A stretch of DNA of 64,000 bases from Rhodanobacter sp. Soil772 (GCF_001428385.1 NZ_LMSK01000001.1:63355-127354), one strand, 5' to 3'; positions 43,606 through 52,517 are shown, numbered from the stretch's first letter. Numbers and translations: made by a program. The notes: a model not told the origin generated them from the letters alone.

Positions 43606-43704
43606 GGCGGAATCTGGCTTGCGGGTGGTGGGCCATTCTATGCCACGGACATCACGGTCGATGGCGTATGCTGCCGGATTGATCCATCAAGACGGAGTCC
43701 GTCC

Positions 43705-44190
43705 ATGTCCAGCGTCTACGATTTCACCGTTCGCGATATCGATGGCAACCAGCGCTCGCTCGCCGAATGGCGCGGCAAGACCCTGCTGATCGTCAATGTG
43801 GCATCCAAATGCGGCTTCACCCCGCAGTATCAGGGGCTGGAGACGCTGTGGCAGGACCAGCGCGACCTGGGCCTGGTGGTGCTCGGTTTTCCGTGCGACC
43901 AGTTCGGCCATCAGGAGCCCGGCGACGAGGCCGAGATCAAGACCTTCTGCAGCACTCAGTACGACGTGACCTTCCCGCTGTTCGCCAAGCTCGAGGTCAA
44001 CGGCGAGCACGCCGACCCGCTGTACAAGTGGCTGAAGAGCGAAGGCAAGGGCATCCTCGGCAGCGAGTCGATCAAGTGGAACTTCACCAAGTTCCTGATC
44101 GATGCGGACGGCCAGGTGGTGAAGCGCTACGCCTCCACCGACACGCCGGAGAAGATCGGCAAGGACACGCAGGCCCGGCTCGCCGGCTGA
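43705..44190 (+). CDS. Glutathione peroxidase family protein
   Basis: A 161-aa peroxidase. The active-site cysteine is Cys36 in NVASKCGFTPQY, the conserved Gln in FPCDQFGHQEPG and Trp-Asn in WNFTKFL complete the tetrad. The single-domain form lacks the mammalian selenocysteine; bacterial members are usually reduced by thioredoxin rather than glutathione. An additional cysteine (FCST) may act as the resolving residue. A GGAG within a short palindrome lies upstream. It is divergent from metN with 99 bases between. Confidence 0.93.
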   Translation: MSSVYDFTVRDIDGNQRSLAEWRGKTLLIVNVASKCGFTPQYQGLETLWQDQRDLGLVVLGFPCDQFGHQEPGDEAEIKTFCSTQYDVTFPLFAKLEVNGEHADPLYKWLKSEGKGILGSESIKWNFTKFLIDADGQVVKRYASTDTPEKIGKDTQARLAG

Positions 44191-44335
44191 TCCGGTTCCC
44201 TCTCGATCGCTCGCGGCAGCACGCCGGCGCATGCATGGCGCTGCACGGCCTGCGGCCGGTTTGCGCGGTTCTGGTATTCTGCGCGGCTCGTGTCGGCGCC
44301 TGGCCGGCGGACTTGAACCTATTCGCGAGAATTTC

Positions 44336-44818
44336 ATGCAGATTGCCCAGAACTCCGTTGCCGCTTTCCACTACACGCTGACCGACGACGAGGGCCAGGT
44401 CATCGACAGCTCCGAAGGTCGCGAGCCGTTGACCTATCTGCATGGCAGCGGCCATATCGTGCCGGGCCTGGAAAAGCAGATGGAAGGCCGTTCGGTCGGC
44501 GACAAGTTCACTGCCGACGTGGCGCCCGAAGAGGGCTACGGCGTGCGCCATGACGAGCTGATGCAGGAAGTGCCGCGCGCGGCGTTCCAGGGCGTCGAGG
44601 ACATCCAGCCCGGCATGCAGTTCCAGGGCCATGGCCCGGAAGGCCAGATCAACGTTACCGTGAGCAAGGTCGAGAACGACGTGGTCTTCATCGACGCCAA
44701 CCATCCGTTGGCCGGCAAGACCCTGCACTTCGCCATCGAGGTGACCGACGTGCGCGGCGCCACCGCGGAAGAGCGGGAGCACGGTCACGTGCACGGCGCC
44801 GGCGGTCACCACCACTGA
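44336..44818 (+). CDS. slyD: FKBP-type peptidyl-prolyl isomerase, SlyD family
   Basis: A 160-aa SlyD-type prolyl isomerase and chaperone: an FKBP core (FHYTLTDDEGQVIDSSEGRE, YLHGSGHIVPGLEKQMEG) with the inserted IF chaperone domain (about residues 70-125), then a His-rich tail HGHVHGAGGHHH that could bind nickel or other metals. The tail is shorter and lacks the cysteines of E. coli SlyD. The start at 44336 has a modest GAGA site. It shares a terminator with the convergent pldA gene. Confidence 0.94.
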   Translation: MQIAQNSVAAFHYTLTDDEGQVIDSSEGREPLTYLHGSGHIVPGLEKQMEGRSVGDKFTADVAPEEGYGVRHDELMQEVPRAAFQGVEDIQPGMQFQGHGPEGQINVTVSKVENDVVFIDANHPLAGKTLHFAIEVTDVRGATAEEREHGHVHGAGGHHH

Positions 44819-44852
44819 TCGCCGGCGCGGCCAGGCCGCCATCCGCCGATAA

Positions 44853-44886
44853 GCGAAGGCCCGGTATTTGCACCGGGCCTTCGTCG
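44853..44886. terminator. Bidirectional terminator between slyD and pldA
   Basis: Stem CGAAGGCCCGG / CCGGGCCTTCG with loop TATTTGCA, followed by TCGTTTG on the + strand. It is placed in an 81-base convergent gap, so it can serve both slyD and pldA. Confidence 0.75.
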
Positions 44887-44899
44887 TTTGCGACTTGAG

Positions 44900-45997
44900 T
44901 CAATACCAGTCGAGCAGCGACACGCCCAACCCCAGGTAGGTGGCGTTGTGGTTGTAGTCGATCAGGCTTTCGCCGTAGCCCTTGAACACTTCCATGTAGC
45001 CGCGCAGGTTGCCGGCCATCGGGAAGCTCCAGCTGAAGCGCGCCGAGCCGTGGCTGCGGCTGCCGCCGCGCAGGGAGTGACGCAGCAGCATGCCGAATTC
45101 CTGGCCGTGCCATTCGTGCACGACCTGCATTTCGGCGCGGCCCATGTAGTTGCCGATGTCGGGGTTGTTGTCGTCGCTGCGGGCTTCCGGCACGCGCCAC
45201 CACGGGCGCAGCATCACGGTCCAGCCATCGCGTTCGAAGCCGACGTTGGCGATCACCCGGTTCCAGCTGCGCGACAGCGGATCGCTGCGGCCGTTGGACT
45301 GGTGGTTGAAGCCGATGCTGAGCATCCGCCCATCCCATCCCAGTACCTGATAGTGGGTGTTGAACACCAGCATCGCCTCGGGCTCGTAGTTGGTTTCGCG
45401 GAACGGGCGCGACAGCTGCGAGTTGTAGACCTGCCAGCGCGAGGACTGGGTGTAGCCCACCCACAGGTCGCCGGCGTCGCCGAACACGCCCTGCCACACC
45501 TTGGCCTTCAGGCTGAGCTGGAATTTCGCCTCGACGTTGTCCAACTGTTCGCCCTGGTCCGTCACCGTATTGTTCGGATTCGGGCTGTGCGGCTGGTTGT
45601 TCTGGTTGCTGGTGAGGAAGGCTGGCAGCACGTACACCGGCTTGTAGCCGCGGATGTTGTAGGTGCCGAGCTTGCTTTCCGGCGACAGTTCCCAGCGGCT
45701 GTCGAGCAGCGACAGCGGCGTGGCTACTTCGCTGTTGGGTTCCACGCCGGCGCTGGACGTCTTCTGGCGGTCGCGGCTGAAGATGCTTGGCGTCGTGGTT
45801 GCCTCGTCCACCCGCTTCTGCGCGATCGGCAGGTTGACCCGGCCGGTCGCATGGTCGTAGCAGGCCAGCCGCTGGGCGTCGCTCTCGATGGCGGTGCAGG
45901 CGCGGATGTCGGTAGGGTCCGGGTTCTGCGCGTGCGCGGCGGTGGCCAGGGTGCCGGCGGACAAGGCCAGGAGGACGGCCGCGGTCAATCGCTTCAT
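44900..45997 (-). CDS. pldA: Outer membrane phospholipase A1
   Basis: A 365-aa outer-membrane beta-barrel phospholipase with a signal peptide (cleaved after AHA, residue 23). The OMPLA active site is complete: His232, Ser234 and Asn246 in NHQSNGRSDPLSRSWNR, with the same spacing as E. coli His142/Ser144/Asn156. It keeps the outer leaflet free of phospholipid. The long region before the barrel (residues 24-100) is an extension beyond the E. coli enzyme. The protein ends in a Trp-Tyr, aromatic as expected for BAM substrates. Confidence 0.93.
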   Translation of the reverse strand: MKRLTAAVLLALSAGTLATAAHAQNPDPTDIRACTAIESDAQRLACYDHATGRVNLPIAQKRVDEATTTPSIFSRDRQKTSSAGVEPNSEVATPLSLLDSRWELSPESKLGTYNIRGYKPVYVLPAFLTSNQNNQPHSPNPNNTVTDQGEQLDNVEAKFQLSLKAKVWQGVFGDAGDLWVGYTQSSRWQVYNSQLSRPFRETNYEPEAMLVFNTHYQVLGWDGRMLSIGFNHQSNGRSDPLSRSWNRVIANVGFERDGWTVMLRPWWRVPEARSDDNNPDIGNYMGRAEMQVVHEWHGQEFGMLLRHSLRGGSRSHGSARFSWSFPMAGNLRGYMEVFKGYGESLIDYNHNATYLGLGVSLLDWY

Positions 45998-46111
45998 GAA
46001 GGAAAGTTCCTGGCGGGCGGCGGGTCAGTTTAGCGGAGCGGCCGCGGGCGACGGTGACTGGCACATGAAAACGCCGGCCGCGGGTGCGGCCGGCGTCTGC
46101 TGCGGGCAGGT

Positions 46112-46594
46112 TTATTTGCCGGTGGTCCAGCGCGCGTACTCGCTCTTGCTGATGCGGCCATCGCGGTTGTGATCGGCATAGAGAAAGTCGTTGGCGAGCA
46201 ACGGATAGGCCGAGGCCTGGTCCTCGCTGATGTATTTCCCGCCGCCGGACAACTGCTCGAAAGCGGGTGCCGGACCGGCCGGCGGAGGCGGCGGCATGCT
46301 CGAATGCACGGTGAGCTCGCCGGCCGGCGTGTTCATGGTGGCCGTGTCGGCCTGGCCGGTCGGCGGTGCGACTGCCGTACTGGCCGCCGGCGGCGGTGTC
46401 GCCGGCATGCCCGATTGCGCCGGCGGTGGTGGTGCAGGCGGCGTCGGCGGAACGGGTGGCGGCTGGGGCATCGTATCCGTGGGCGGCGGCGGAGGTGCCT
46501 GCGTCGGCAGGTCCTGTTGCGCGATCAGGCTGCCGGCGAACAGCAAGGTGCCGGCGGCGAGGACGGTCAATAAGGGTTTGCGGGATTTCATCAT
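46112..46594 (-). CDS. Secreted proline-rich protein with one EF-hand
   Basis: A 160-aa exported protein: signal peptide, a long Pro-rich low-complexity stretch (about residues 28-65), then a short C-terminal region with an EF-hand loop DHNRDGRISKSE (D-x-N-x-D-G-x-I-x-x-x-E), a probable calcium site. EF-hand proteins with this plan occur repeatedly in Xanthomonadales and lack assigned functions. Two adjacent ATGs (46594 and 46591) are possible starts behind a GGAG. It is divergent from the YcaQ-like gene. Confidence 0.72.
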   Translation of the reverse strand: MMKSRKPLLTVLAAGTLLFAGSLIAQQDLPTQAPPPPPTDTMPQPPPVPPTPPAPPPPAQSGMPATPPPAASTAVAPPTGQADTATMNTPAGELTVHSSMPPPPPAGPAPAFEQLSGGGKYISEDQASAYPLLANDFLYADHNRDGRISKSEYARWTTGK

Positions 46595-46777
46595 CGGTAC
46601 TCCATGCCAGAATGATCGGCGAGGTTGTGCGGATGTCCGCACGCCATCGGGCGGGATTCCCGTCCGGCCCAACTCGAGTTTCACGCTAGCAGGGGCTTTG
46701 TAAATGCCGGCTCAATATCCGGGTCATGAGGTTGTGAAGACACTTCGCCATTGGGCGCCGCTTCAGGTGATGGTCGC

Positions 46778-48013
46778 GTGCTGAGCCTGGCGCAGGCGCG
46801 GGCGCTGCAACTGTCCGCGCAGGGCCTGCTGCAGTCGCCGCGACGGCGGCCCCGGCGCGACGACGTGGTGGCGGCGATCGAGCGCATGCGCCTGCTGCAG
46901 ATCGACACCATCCACGTGGTCGCGCGCAGCCCCTACCTGGTGCTGCATTCGCGCCTGGGCGACTACCCGATGGTCTGGCTGGACGAAGCGCTGGCGCAGG
47001 GCCGGCTGGCCGAGTGCTGGGCGCACGAGGCGTGCTTCGTCAGCGCCGCCGATGTCGCCTGGCATCGCGGCGGGCACGGTCAGCGCGCGCATCACTGGGC
47101 GCATCGGAATGCGGCGCGGATGCATCGCGAACAACGCGCCGAGATGGAGGCGTTGCTGGAAGCCGTTCGTGCGTCCGGCCCGGTACGTGCGGCGGATTTC
47201 GCGCGCAAAGACGGCGCCAGCAAGCCGGGCTGGTGGGAGTGGAAACCGGAAAAACGCTGGCTGGAGGCGTGGTTCGCGCTGGGCGAGCTGATGGTGGCGC
47301 GGCGCGACAACTTCCAGCGCGTGTATGACCTGGCCGAGAACGTGCTGGCCCGGCTCGACCCGCCGTTCGATTCCGCCGCCGCACCGTCGGCGGCGCAACT
47401 GCGCCGGCGTTTCATCGTCGACAGCGTGCGTGCGCTGGGGGTGACGCCGGCCGGCTGGATCGCCGACTACTTTCGCCTGAAGCCGAAAGTCAGTGATCGC
47501 GAACTGGCGCCGCTGCTGGCCAGCGGCGAGTTGCTGGCGGTGCCGGTGCAGGGCTGGAGCACGCCCGGCTATGTGCACCGCGACCACGCCGAGGCGCTGG
47601 ACAAGGCGCTGGCCGGCCGCCTGCGCGCCACCCGCACCGCACTGCTGTCGCCGTTCGATCCGCTGGTCTGGGATCGCGCACGGGCGCTGGCGATGTTCGA
47701 TTTCGAGTACACCATCGAGTGCTACACGCCGGCGCCGAAGCGCCGCTACGGCTACTTCGTGCTGCCGATCCTGCATCGGGGCCGATTGATCGGCCGGCTC
47801 GATGCGAAAGCCCATCGCAGTACCGACCAGTTCGAGGTCAAGGCCTTGTTCCTGGAGCCGGGCGTGTTGCCGGAACCGCCGCTGGTGCAGGCGGTGGCCA
47901 GGGCGATCGCCGATACCGCCCGCTGGCACGGCACTCCGGAGATCCGTTTGGGCCGCACTCAGCCCGCGGCGATGGCGCGGCTGCTGCGCGCGGCCTGGCG
48001 CGAAGCCGGCTAG
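46778..48013 (+). CDS. YcaQ-like winged-helix DNA glycosylase family protein
   Basis: A 411-aa protein of the winged-helix AlkZ/YcaQ family (DUF1006), in which AlkZ-type members excise interstrand crosslinks and bulky alkyl adducts from DNA. The family phrases are the N-terminal LSLAQARALQLSAQGLL, LQIDTIHVVARSPYLVL, the ECWAHEACFVSAADV block and the C-terminal YGYFVLPILHRGRLIGRLD. The start is a GTG at 46778 with an AGGTGA site seven bases upstream; a TTG at 46751 is a less likely alternative. It seems to be a stand-alone gene. Confidence 0.85.
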   Translation: MLSLAQARALQLSAQGLLQSPRRRPRRDDVVAAIERMRLLQIDTIHVVARSPYLVLHSRLGDYPMVWLDEALAQGRLAECWAHEACFVSAADVAWHRGGHGQRAHHWAHRNAARMHREQRAEMEALLEAVRASGPVRAADFARKDGASKPGWWEWKPEKRWLEAWFALGELMVARRDNFQRVYDLAENVLARLDPPFDSAAAPSAAQLRRRFIVDSVRALGVTPAGWIADYFRLKPKVSDRELAPLLASGELLAVPVQGWSTPGYVHRDHAEALDKALAGRLRATRTALLSPFDPLVWDRARALAMFDFEYTIECYTPAPKRRYGYFVLPILHRGRLIGRLDAKAHRSTDQFEVKALFLEPGVLPEPPLVQAVARAIADTARWHGTPEIRLGRTQPAAMARLLRAAWREAG

Positions 48014-48040
48014 CCCGCGCTCGTTATCGCCCGATGGGAC

Positions 48041-48502
48041 TTACGGCGTGCCGGCCGGTGCCGGGTTCCCCGCACACGGCTTGCCGTGCAGGGCCTGGCG
48101 CAGCTGGCCGGCCAGCGAGTTGCAGCGTGCCGCCAGTTGCGGACGGATATCCGGGTTCTTCGAATCGCGCAGCAGGCTGCTGCGCATCGCCTCGTAGCGG
48201 GATTGCAACTGGTCCGGCGCGTAGATCGCCGCCGCGCGATGGCAGGCGAGATAGCTGGAGAGATAGTCGTCGCAGGCGGCAATACCGGTGTTGCCGGACA
48301 GGTCGGGTTCGGCGGCGGGCTTGCTGCTGGTGGCCGCGGCGTGTTCCCGGTGCGGGGTGCTGGCGGCCTTCGTGGTGGAGGTGGATGAGGTTGTCGTGGT
48401 GGAGGTGGTCGTTGTCTTGGTGGCCGGGTGCTGTGCGCAACCAGCCAGCAGCAGGCCTCCGAGCATGCTGGCCAGGGTCAGGCGGGACAGGGCAGGCATC
48501 AT
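48041..48502 (-). CDS. Small lipoprotein with a Thr/Ser-rich linker
   Basis: A 153-aa lipoprotein (lipobox LLLAGCAQ, Cys21) with a Thr/Ser/Ala-rich, probably disordered linker (about residues 25-60) and a C-terminal helical domain with four cysteines (AACDDYLSSYLACHRAA, ARCNSL, KPCAG) that likely form two disulfides. The pattern looks like a small periplasmic sensor or anchoring protein, but I do not recognise a family. A GGAG site lies before the first of two adjacent ATGs. It is convergent with the YcaQ-like gene. Confidence 0.65.
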   Translation of the reverse strand: MMPALSRLTLASMLGGLLLAGCAQHPATKTTTTSTTTTSSTSTTKAASTPHREHAAATSSKPAAEPDLSGNTGIAACDDYLSSYLACHRAAAIYAPDQLQSRYEAMRSSLLRDSKNPDIRPQLAARCNSLAGQLRQALHGKPCAGNPAPAGTP

Positions 48503-48838
48503 GGCGCTCCTCGACTTGATGACCATACCGACGGGCCGGGGCGGCCAGCGGGTAATGGATCGGGTGACTGGCTGCCACTAGAGCGCGGCGGAGGTCAAGG
48601 AAATCTGAATTTACCGCCGAATCGGCAAAAAACCGTGAATGGGCTCCATTCCGTTCAGCCCCGTTGTGCCGTTATGATCCGCCCACTGTGTTTGCCGGGG
48701 TCAGCAAAGTTTGTGACCCGATGCAGCCGATCCGCGATCTGCCTCATCGTTCACCCCAGGGTTGTTTCCTTGCACACCAGTCAAGCCGGCCGGCCGCCGT
48801 CGTGGGGGTCGCGTCTATAAACCTGTGGAGTGATTAAC
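48503..48838 (+). promoter_or_regulatory. Promoter and long 5' leader of the first csp gene
   Basis: This 336-base gap holds no ORF that I trust. A -10-like TATGAT lies at 48673-48678; the -35 is weak. From there a leader of about 150 nt reaches the csp start and contains a hairpin GGGTCA/TGACCC (48698-48703, 48714-48719). Long structured leaders are typical of cold-shock mRNAs and may act as an RNA thermosensor. The ribosome site is GTGGAG at 48825-48830. Confidence 0.5.
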
Positions 48839-49048
48839 ATGTCTGATCGTCAGATGGGTACCGTCAAGTGGTTCAACGACGCCAAGGGCTTCGGTTTTAT
48901 TGCCCGCGACAATGGCCCGGACGTATTCGTGCATTTCCGCGCCATTACCGGCGGCGGCTTCAAGAGCCTGCAGGAAGGCCAGCAGGTGTCGTTCAAGGTG
49001 GTGCAGGGCCAGAAAGGCCTGCAGGCCGAAGAAGTAACCCCGGCCTGA
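48839..49048 (+). CDS. Cold-shock protein (CspA family), copy 1
   Basis: A 69-aa single cold-shock domain ([20 protein letters not shown]) with both RNA-binding motifs, KGFGFI (RNP1) and VFVHF (RNP2). Such proteins bind single-stranded nucleic acid and melt RNA structure. A near-identical copy lies 256 bases downstream (60 of 69 residues identical). The gene has a GGAG site, a long leader and its own terminator, so it is expressed separately from copy 2. The CspA letter cannot be assigned. Confidence 0.95.
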   Translation: MSDRQMGTVKWFNDAKGFGFIARDNGPDVFVHFRAITGGGFKSLQEGQQVSFKVVQGQKGLQAEEVTPA

Positions 49049-49067
49049 TCGCCGCGTTTGTAGGGGA

Positions 49068-49093
49068 AACCGGGCAGAGATGCCCGGTTTTTT
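49068..49093 (+). terminator. Rho-independent terminator of csp copy 1
   Basis: A 9-bp stem AACCGGGCA / TGCCCGGTT with loop GAGA, followed by TTTT; a strong intrinsic terminator 20 bases after the stop codon. Confidence 0.9.
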
Positions 49094-49154
49094 CCTGCCC
49101 GGATCATGTCCGAAATAACCTGCTTGACAAATCACTCACGGGCTGAAAATCCGT

Positions 49155-49304
49155 TATGCTTGGGCCGCTGCGTCTGCTTGGCTACGTGAGTGCCCGGTAA
49201 GGATTTCCTGAATCCGACTGTTGCACCGGACCCTGCATGCTCAGTGAACCGTCGGCCCGTTGGGGCCGGTTTGTCTCAGCGTCTGGATAGGATCGGAGTT
49301 AGTC
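49155..49304 (+). promoter_or_regulatory. Promoter and long 5' leader of the second csp gene
   Basis: TATGCT at 49155-49160 could be the -10 element, in the same GTTATG(A/C)T context as the first gene; a TTGACA at 49124-49129 is too far upstream (25 bases) to be its -35. The leader would be about 138 nt. It contains a stable hairpin CGGCCC-GTTG-GGGCCG (49253-49268) and a GGAG site before the start. Confidence 0.5.
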
Positions 49305-49514
49305 ATGTCGGATCGTGAAGTAGGTACCGTCAAGTGGTTCAACGACGCCAAGGGTTTCGGTTTCATCAGCCGCGAAAATGGCCCTGACGTATTCGTGCAT
49401 TTCCGCGCCATCACCGGCTCGGGTTTCAAGAGTCTGCAAGAAGGCCAGAAGGTCAGCTTCAAGGTCGTCGACGGCCAGAAGGGCCTGCAGGCCGAAGACG
49501 TCACCCCCGTTTGA
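49305..49514 (+). CDS. Cold-shock protein (CspA family), copy 2
   Basis: A 69-aa cold-shock domain differing from copy 1 at only nine positions (for example Glu5, Val6, Ser22, Glu24, Lys49 and Asp56), with RNP1 KGFGFI and RNP2 VFVHF intact. The changes are surface-type, so both copies likely bind RNA alike but may be regulated differently, since each has its own promoter, leader and terminator. Tandem duplication is the simplest origin. Confidence 0.95.
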   Translation: MSDREVGTVKWFNDAKGFGFISRENGPDVFVHFRAITGSGFKSLQEGQKVSFKVVDGQKGLQAEDVTPV

Positions 49515-49536
49515 TCGCGGTGGCGGAATCCGTTTG

Positions 49537-49567
49537 AGGAGGCCGGCGCAAGCCGGCCTCCTTTTTT
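49537..49567 (+). terminator. Rho-independent terminator of csp copy 2
   Basis: An 11-bp stem AGGAGGCCGGC / GCCGGCCTCCT with loop GCAA, followed by TTTTT. Strong intrinsic terminator. Confidence 0.9.
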
Positions 49568-49600
49568 GTAGTGGCGAAGGCAATTCGCTAGCCTGTCGGA

Positions 49601-50518
49601 ATGTCCGATCATTCCGTCGAAAACATTCCTGCAGCGGCCGAGCCGCTGGTCATCCCGGTAACTGCTGCCGACGGCGCCCGTTACGAGTTGTTGGCCGTGC
49701 TTCCCGCCGACGCCTGGCAGTACTTGCTGTACTGGATTCCGGCGATGGGCATACCAGCCCGGCACTATCTGCCGCTGGCCCAGGCGCTGGCGGCGCGGGG
49801 CGTCGCGGTGGTGCTGCACGAGTGGCGCGGCATCGGCTCCAGCGATCGACGCGCCGGCCGCGGCTGCGACTGGGGCTATCGCGAGTTGCTGCAGGACGAC
49901 CTGCCCGCGGGCATGGCGGCGGTGCGCCAACGCTGGCCGCAGGCGCACCGCTGGTTGGGCGGACACAGTCTCGGCGGCCAGCTCGGGTTGCTTTACGCCA
50001 GCCTGCATCCGCACGACTTCACCGGCCTGCTGCTGGTCGCCAGCGGCGCGCCGTACTGGCGCCGGTTCCGGCGTGGCTGGCTGATCGGTGCGGCTTACAC
50101 GCTAGCCCCGTTGCTGGCCGGGTTGGCGGGTTATCTGCCCGGGCGGCGGATCGGCTTTGGCGGCAACGAGGCGCGCGGGGTGATCGCCGACTGGGCGCGC
50201 AGCGGACGCAGCGGTCGCTATGTGGTGGCCGGGATGGCGCAGGATTTCGAGCGTCAGCTGGCCGCGTTGCAGTTGCCGCTGCTGGCGCTGCGCCTGCAGC
50301 AGGACTGGCTGGGTCCGCCGGCGTCGCTGGAGTGGCTGCTGGGCAAGCTGGGTCCGGGCGAGCGCCGCGTGGATGTGATCACGCGGGAAGACATGGGTGG
50401 CTTGCCGGCCGACCATTTCGGCTGGATGAAGACGCCCGCGCCGATGGCTTCGCGCATCGCCGACTGGCTGGCTGCGCCGGACGCAGCGTTCGCCGCGCGC
50501 GACGGCACGGCGGCTTGA
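49601..50518 (+). CDS. Alpha/beta hydrolase (serine aminopeptidase S33-like)
   Basis: A 305-aa alpha/beta hydrolase. The nucleophile is Ser123 in GGHSLGGQ, the oxyanion region lies around IPAMGIPARHYLP, and a catalytic His is likely in LPADHFGWMKTP, near the end of the core. The fold is that of the serine aminopeptidase S33/hydrolase_4 group of esterases and lipases; the exact substrate is unknown. It starts 34 bases after the csp terminator and is followed on the same strand by an OYE gene with a 51-base gap. Confidence 0.85.
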   Translation: MSDHSVENIPAAAEPLVIPVTAADGARYELLAVLPADAWQYLLYWIPAMGIPARHYLPLAQALAARGVAVVLHEWRGIGSSDRRAGRGCDWGYRELLQDDLPAGMAAVRQRWPQAHRWLGGHSLGGQLGLLYASLHPHDFTGLLLVASGAPYWRRFRRGWLIGAAYTLAPLLAGLAGYLPGRRIGFGGNEARGVIADWARSGRSGRYVVAGMAQDFERQLAALQLPLLALRLQQDWLGPPASLEWLLGKLGPGERRVDVITREDMGGLPADHFGWMKTPAPMASRIADWLAAPDAAFAARDGTAA

Positions 50519-50569
50519 TTCCATGGGACTTTGTCTGCATCTCGGCAGTTCCATGACGCTGGATTCCCC

Positions 50570-51631
50570 ATGAACCTGTTCGATCCGTTCCCCCAACGCA
50601 GCCTGACCTTGCGCAACCGCCTGGTGGTGTCGCCGATGTGCGAGTACTCGGCCACCGACGGCGTGCCGAACGACTGGCATATGGTGCACTTGGGCAGCCG
50701 TGCGGTCGGCGGCGCGGCGCTGGTGATCGCCGAAGCTTCGGCGGTTTCCGCGCAGGGGCGCATCTCGCCGCAGGACACCGGCCTGTGGAACCAGGCCCAG
50801 TTGCAGGCGTGGCAGCCGATCACCCGCTTCATCAAGGCGCACGGTGCGATCGCCGGCATGCAGCTGGCGCATGCCGGGCGCAAGGCCAGCACGCTGCGGC
50901 CGTGGGACGGGCACGGCCCGGTGCCGGCCGGGCAGGGCGACTGGCGCACCGTGGCGCCGTCGGCGCTGCCGTTCGATACCGGCTGGCCTGCACCGCAAGC
51001 GCTGGACGAAGTCGGCATCCAGACGGTGATCGCGGACTTCCGCGCCGCCGCGCAACGCGCGCTGGCGGCCGGCTTCGAGTTGATCGAAGTGCACGCGGCG
51101 CATGGCTACCTGCTGCACCAGTTCCTGTCGCCACTGAGCAACCGGCGCGATGATCGTTACGGCGGCAGCTTCGAGAACCGCACCCGCCTGGTGCGCGAAG
51201 TGATCGTCGCCGTACGTGAAGTGTGGCCGGCCGAGTTGCCGCTGTGGCTGCGCCTCTCGGCCACCGACTGGGTGGACGAAGGCGGTTGGGACATCGGGCA
51301 GAGCGTCGAGCTGGCGCGCCAGGTGAAGTCGCTGGGCGTGGACCTGATCGACGTCTCCAGCGGCGGTCTGCTGCCGCACGCGAAGATCGCGCCGGCGCCG
51401 GGCTACCAAGTGCCGTTCGCGGCGCAGATCCGCCGCGAGGCCGGCATCGCCACCGGTGCGGTGGGCCTGATCACCGGCGCGGAGCAGGCCGCGCAGATCG
51501 TCGCCAACGGCGACGCCGACGTGGTGCTGATCGCTCGCGAAAGCCTGCGCGATCCGTACTTCCCGCGCCGCGCCGCGCAACAGCTGGGTGCGAAGATCGA
51601 CCCGCCAGTGCAATATCAACGGGCCTGGTAA
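50570..51631 (+). CDS. NADH:flavin oxidoreductase, YqjM-like old yellow enzyme
   Basis: A 353-aa TIM-barrel flavoprotein of the OYE family. The YqjM-type N-terminus NRLVVSPMCEYSATDG contains the redox-sensitive Cys24 of that subgroup; the active-site pair is in EVHAAHGYLLHQFLSP and the FMN-binding region includes GGSFENRTRLVREV and GAVGLITGAEQA. These enzymes reduce C=C bonds of enones and nitro compounds with NADPH. The ATG at 50570 has no strong SD. It is followed 10 bases later by the pirin gene, making a likely operon. Confidence 0.92.
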   Translation: MNLFDPFPQRSLTLRNRLVVSPMCEYSATDGVPNDWHMVHLGSRAVGGAALVIAEASAVSAQGRISPQDTGLWNQAQLQAWQPITRFIKAHGAIAGMQLAHAGRKASTLRPWDGHGPVPAGQGDWRTVAPSALPFDTGWPAPQALDEVGIQTVIADFRAAAQRALAAGFELIEVHAAHGYLLHQFLSPLSNRRDDRYGGSFENRTRLVREVIVAVREVWPAELPLWLRLSATDWVDEGGWDIGQSVELARQVKSLGVDLIDVSSGGLLPHAKIAPAPGYQVPFAAQIRREAGIATGAVGLITGAEQAAQIVANGDADVVLIARESLRDPYFPRRAAQQLGAKIDPPVQYQRAW

Positions 51632-51641
51632 GGAGAGCGTG

Positions 51642-52517
51642 ATGGAAGCTGCCCCGATGCTGATTGCCGATGCCCGCGTGCACGACCTGGGCGACGGCTT
51701 CATGGTGCGCCGCATGCTGCCGGTGCTGCAGGCACGCCACGTCGGCCCGTTCGTGTTCTTCGATCACGTCGGGCCGGCCACGTTCGCCGCCGGCAAAGGC
51801 ATGGACGTGCGCCCGCATCCGCATATCGGCCTGGCCACGGTGACCTGGCTGTTCGACGGCGTGATCCGCCACCGCGACAGCTTGGGCAGCCTGGCCGACA
51901 TCCGCCCCGGCGAAGTGAACTGGATGACCTCCGGTCACGGCATCGTCCACTCCGAACGCACGCCGCCGGAAGCGCGCCAGGATGGCCAGCTGCTGCACGG
52001 CATCCAGGTCTGGGTGGCCTTGCCGCAGACCGATGCCGAGGTGGACCCGGAATTCCATCACCACGACCGCGACGCACTGCCGAAGATCCGCCGGCCCGGC
52101 ATGGAAGCCGTGCTGATTGCCGGCACGGCCTACGGCGAGCGCTCGCCGGTGAAGGTGTTCGCGCCGATGTTCTTCCTGGAAGTGCAACTGGCCGCGGGCG
52201 CCGAACTGGCCTTGCCGGCCGAGCACGCCGAGCGTGGCGTGCACGTGGTCGAGGGTGCGATCCGCTGGGGCGAACTGGAAGTCGGCGCGCAACAGATGGC
52301 GGTGCAGGCCGGCCCCGCCGCGCCGCCGCTGCGCGCGCACGAGGCGAGCCGCCTGATGCTGTTCGGCGGCGCGCCGCTGGATGGCGAACGGCACCTGTGG
52401 TGGAACTTCGTGGCCAGCACGCGCGAGCGCATCGAGCAGGCCAAGGCCGATTGGCGCGAAGGACGCTTTCCGAAAGTGGCCGGCGACGACAAGGAATTCA
52501 TTCCGCTGCCGGAATAG
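51642..52517 (+). CDS. Pirin family protein
   Basis: A 291-aa bicupin of the pirin family. The N-terminal cupin shows the metal-site stretch PHPHIGLATVTWLFDG and HRDSLGSLADIRPGEVNWMTSGHGIVHSE, with the His and Glu positions needed for iron; the C-terminal cupin (FFLEVQLAAGAELALP) is degenerate, as is usual. Some pirins are quercetinases, others regulate transcription. An AGGAG site lies before the start. It directly follows the OYE gene, suggesting joint detoxification of electrophiles. Confidence 0.92.
   Translation: MEAAPMLIADARVHDLGDGFMVRRMLPVLQARHVGPFVFFDHVGPATFAAGKGMDVRPHPHIGLATVTWLFDGVIRHRDSLGSLADIRPGEVNWMTSGHGIVHSERTPPEARQDGQLLHGIQVWVALPQTDAEVDPEFHHHDRDALPKIRRPGMEAVLIAGTAYGERSPVKVFAPMFFLEVQLAAGAELALPAEHAERGVHVVEGAIRWGELEVGAQQMAVQAGPAAPPLRAHEASRLMLFGGAPLDGERHLWWNFVASTRERIEQAKADWREGRFPKVAGDDKEFIPLPE

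Noticed and set aside
43606-43704. SAM riboswitch or MetJ box upstream of metN
   Set aside because: The gap is only 99 bases and shows no S-box or SAM-II-like pattern. The palindrome GACGGAGTCCGTC at 43691-43703 lies at the ribosome site of the glutathione peroxidase gene and does not match the MetJ consensus AGACGTCT.
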